Both the position numbers and the translations under genes were made by a program. From Plutella xylostella (Eukaryota > Arthropoda > Insecta > Lepidoptera > Plutellidae): a stretch of DNA of 64,000 bases. Below are positions 61,443-64,000 of the stretch, one piece after another (position 1 is the first letter of the stretch; each line of letters opens with the position of its first letter). The notes beneath the pieces were generated by a model. That model made no database searches, had not been told where the DNA came from, and saw only the letters and a list, made by a program, of their open reading frames with translations. Where the stretch lies: positions 9,927,501 through 9,991,500 of the forward strand of contig NC_064012.1 in assembly GCF_932276165.1 (NCBI RefSeq), written 5' to 3'.

Positions 61443-62009
61443 AATATAATAAATGCGAAAGTAACTGTGTATGTCAAAAGAGCGGTGGTAGCTCAGTAAA
61501 AGAGCGGTGGTAGCTCAGTCGGGTAAGCGCCCGCTTCTCACGCAAGAGATGCGGGTTTGAATCCCGGCGCTGACATGTACCAATGAGTTCTTTTAACTTA
61601 AGTACAATTTATACCATCGCTCTTACGGTGAAGGAAAACATCGTGAGGAAACCTGCATATCTAGATCTAGCACATCTAGATATGTGAACCCACCAACCCG
61701 CAGTGGACCAGCGTGGTGGGAAATGGTCCAAACTTAGGAAGGCAGTTTAGACATTGGGGATATGCACAAAGGTTCCACTCGAGAGAGCCAGGTGCAGGTA
61801 CTTACTTACACCCCCACAGAGAATAGAATAGAATAGAACTGTGTATGTCTATCTGTCTGTACTCTTTCACGCCAAAACTACTGAACGGAATTCAATGAAA
61901 TTTGGTATACAGATAGTCTAGACCCTGAGAAAGAACATAGACTATTTTTATCGCGGTATTCCCACGGGATTTTTTTAAGGCGAAGCGAATCTCGCGGGAA
62001 GAGCTAGTA
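61443..62009 (+). mobile_element. Helitron-like repeat, second copy, split by a SINE
   Basis: Same repeat as 43382-43590 in plus orientation: AATGCGAAAGTAACTGTGTA at the left, TATACAGATAGTCTAGACCC in the body and GCGGGAAGAGCTAGT at the end. The SINE 61476-61836 interrupts it. Confidence 0.65.
61476..61836 (+). mobile_element. tRNA-derived SINE, second family, with duplicated A-box segment
   Basis: tRNA-like head (GGTGGTAGCTCAGTCGGGTA, B box GGGTTTGAATCCCGG) with a 22-bp head segment AAAAGAGCGGTGG... present twice in tandem, a body including GTGAGGAAACCTGCAT, and a GAATAGAATAGAATAG tail. A 13-bp duplication AACTGTGTATGTC (61463-61475, 61837-61849) flanks it, inside a Helitron-like repeat. Confidence 0.9.
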
Positions 62010-64000
62010 CTTTTATAATAGTAACTACTGTTTTTTTTATTATTACTACTTAGCTTATCTGCTGAATAACTGATAACCTTTCTCGATGGAGACTGTCACA
62101 TCCGAACATGTATGTATGTAAGTTGAGAGGCAAAAGTAGCTGTCAGTTGGTAAATGAGGAATGAGTCGAGTGACCAGCTTCTCCAAAAATACTATTGATT
62201 TGACACAGCGTTAAAAATATTACCATAGTAATAAAATATATCCATAGCCATGGTAAGTTACTAACAATCCAAATCACCACAAAAATATAAAGCGCTTAAG
62301 CCGTGACAGGGAACGTTTTTTTTTGCTTTTCTGTCGGCATCTTTGGGATGACGCATAGACGACTAAGTAGCTAGATGTGTACTCCATCAGAACAGAGAAC
62401 CTCAAGGATTATTTTATTTTAGGTTTAAGTAACATTAATCGGGTTTCCTGCCGTTCACGCGTCCCTTAACGTTATTTTTAAAATGATGTACCAACCTCCA
62501 AGACGATGCTCCTTTGAAACCTTAAAGACGAAGGAATAAAGGTCAAAAACGTTTTCTGTCATATGTTTCGCGCGCTCGTATACCGCATTCACAAAATGCC
62601 GTAACTTCGTAAAATTTTGCCACCCTACTTGTTTGCTAAAGCGGCAGCAGTAAGGTTTCGAGTTGTTTGAAAGCCACGAAGCTGGCGGCCGTTAAAAGTA
62701 AATAAAGAGTGCATTCAAGCTACTAAGGCGGTACTTCGGTCGCTTAGACGTAGAACGGAGACGGACCAAACCCACAAAGATGCGTTCCGCTGAACTTGTT
62801 TCGAAACATCTTCTGAAGGAGACAGTTGACAACAGAAGAAGTACTTTCAAATTAATTTAGTCTGCGGTATCCAATAGCAACAGCTTTGTTAGGCCGATCG
62901 CATTTCAAGGTCTTGAGAGCTAAAATCAAAAGCTTTCATCAAATGATTAACTAAAATAAATTACAATTTGGCTTTTCACTTTTGTTCGTCATTTAGGACA
63001 ATGTATTAATAGTTAGTTTACAGCGGTGGGTGTTTGTAGCCCGACAGCGTGATGGGGCAATAAAATGAACATGCGTTTTGAAACCTAATAAAAATAATAC
63101 GCCATAAGCGTAGAGTCAAATGAGCACATTCCAATCGTACGATATGCTTAAATCACTGACAATTGAGACAACAATGCCCAATCAAATCGACAAACTGGAC
63201 ACCAATGTCAAATTCCTGTTTAAAGCATGGAGTGCAGGACTATTACCGGTTTATTAAGTAATGATTTACTTGAACAAAGAATATAGCTGATGAGAGTTTA
63301 TGTACATATACTATACAAACAAATTACTTACATAAGTTAAACACAGTTTTAGTTACGAAAAATCAGTTAATATACCTAAAGTGCGTTAGGTGATGAAAGT
63401 TTGATTATTTTACCATTCTTAGATTTCATAACATTACAATGACCACTTTAAGATGGATGGATGGATGGAGCCTGTATTTGAATTTTGTAGCCTAACAGAA
63501 AATTATGGTTAAAGTACCGTTGCCTCCTCATCTTAAAATGATTTCAGTAGCGTCCCCAAAGCATGGTAAAAAAATGCGCTTTAATCACCAAGATCACATT
63601 TTTTTTAAGCTAAGCCGCTCTACTGACACATCAAAAAGCTTCATGCATACCTGTACTGTCGATGTGTTTTTTATTTGTAAACACATCTTGAAATCTTGAT
63701 ACATTAATAATTAAAAATAGCTTTTTTTGCATTTCAATAAACATGCAGTAGAAATTACACAATATAAAAGGGAAACAGAATTAGAAATCCTTAATTTGGT
63801 CCATTTATTTAAAAAGCTTTTATAAGTTACATTAGAGTTATGACCGAAAGTAGATTCATTAAAGTTAGGTTTAATTTCACGTAAAATAAATAGGATGACA
63901 ACGTTATACTATTTTGCAAAAAATTGAGACTCGGTGGCAAATGGTTTGCCGACTGGGAACTCTGTCTTAACATCCCGTTTGGTACCTATGAATAGAATTA
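62010..64000. other. Right-edge noncoding DNA
   Basis: AT-rich without recognisable coding sequence; a short GGAT repeat lies near 63455. No support for a neighbouring gene inside the window. Confidence 0.4.

Noticed and set aside
61490..61562. Apparent tRNA gene (A and B boxes, clover-leaf-like ends)
   Set aside because: It continues into a SINE body with an AATAG tail and is framed by a 13-bp target duplication, so it is a SINE head, not a functional tRNA gene.

Overview
The window is animal nuclear DNA, almost certainly from a moth or butterfly (Lepidoptera). It is AT-rich, with short exons split by GT-AG introns, and it carries lepidopteran-type repeats: tRNA-derived SINEs, RTE-like LINE tails ending in TGATGA repeats, hAT elements and palindromic MITEs. 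I recognise no bacterial or viral genome features.

One large gene dominates, on the minus strand: perlecan, the basement-membrane heparan sulfate proteoglycan (Drosophila trol, vertebrate HSPG2). I traced 37 coding exons from the start codon at 46174 to the left edge, where the gene runs out of the window. Every junction keeps the reading frame, giving 5832 coding bases (1944 codons). Domain order is: signal peptide; 15 LDL-receptor class A (LDLa) repeats, with a Gly/Pro/Ser/Tyr-rich linker between repeats 14 and 15; one Ig domain; LDLa 16 to 18; a second Ig domain; then laminin IV (L4) domains separated by laminin-EGF (LE) repeats, the third L4 being cut by the window edge. Missing beyond position 1 are the rest of L4-3, the later Ig array and the laminin-G C-terminus known from this family.

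Layout: 1-8575, laminin IV/LE, Ig and LDLa exons. 8576-16524, a large intron holding a BEL/Pao-type LTR retrotransposon (9404-15352) whose two 155-bp LTRs look identical; two hAT elements lie inside it. 16525-31112, LDLa exons, the linker, and introns rich in a palindromic MITE family. 31113-46089, a 15-kb first intron with a hAT element (itself hosting an RTE LINE and a SINE-like tail), a second copy of the nonautonomous hAT, SINEs, a Helitron-like repeat and TA-flanked hairpin MITEs. 46090-46174, the signal-peptide exon. 46175-64000, upstream DNA without recognisable coding sequence; it has a terminal-inverted-repeat element about 300 bp upstream of the start codon and a GC-rich stretch near 59 kb with a consensus splice donor that could be a noncoding first exon.

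The points most worth a second look are: an LDLa repeat that has lost both partners of one disulfide; no exon for a vertebrate-like N-terminal glycosaminoglycan domain, together with a Ser-Gly-rich linker that could take that role; the nested, apparently recently moved LTR element; and two hAT copies with matching ends but unrelated cores. Exon boundaries come from reading frame, splice consensus and domain logic, not from transcripts.
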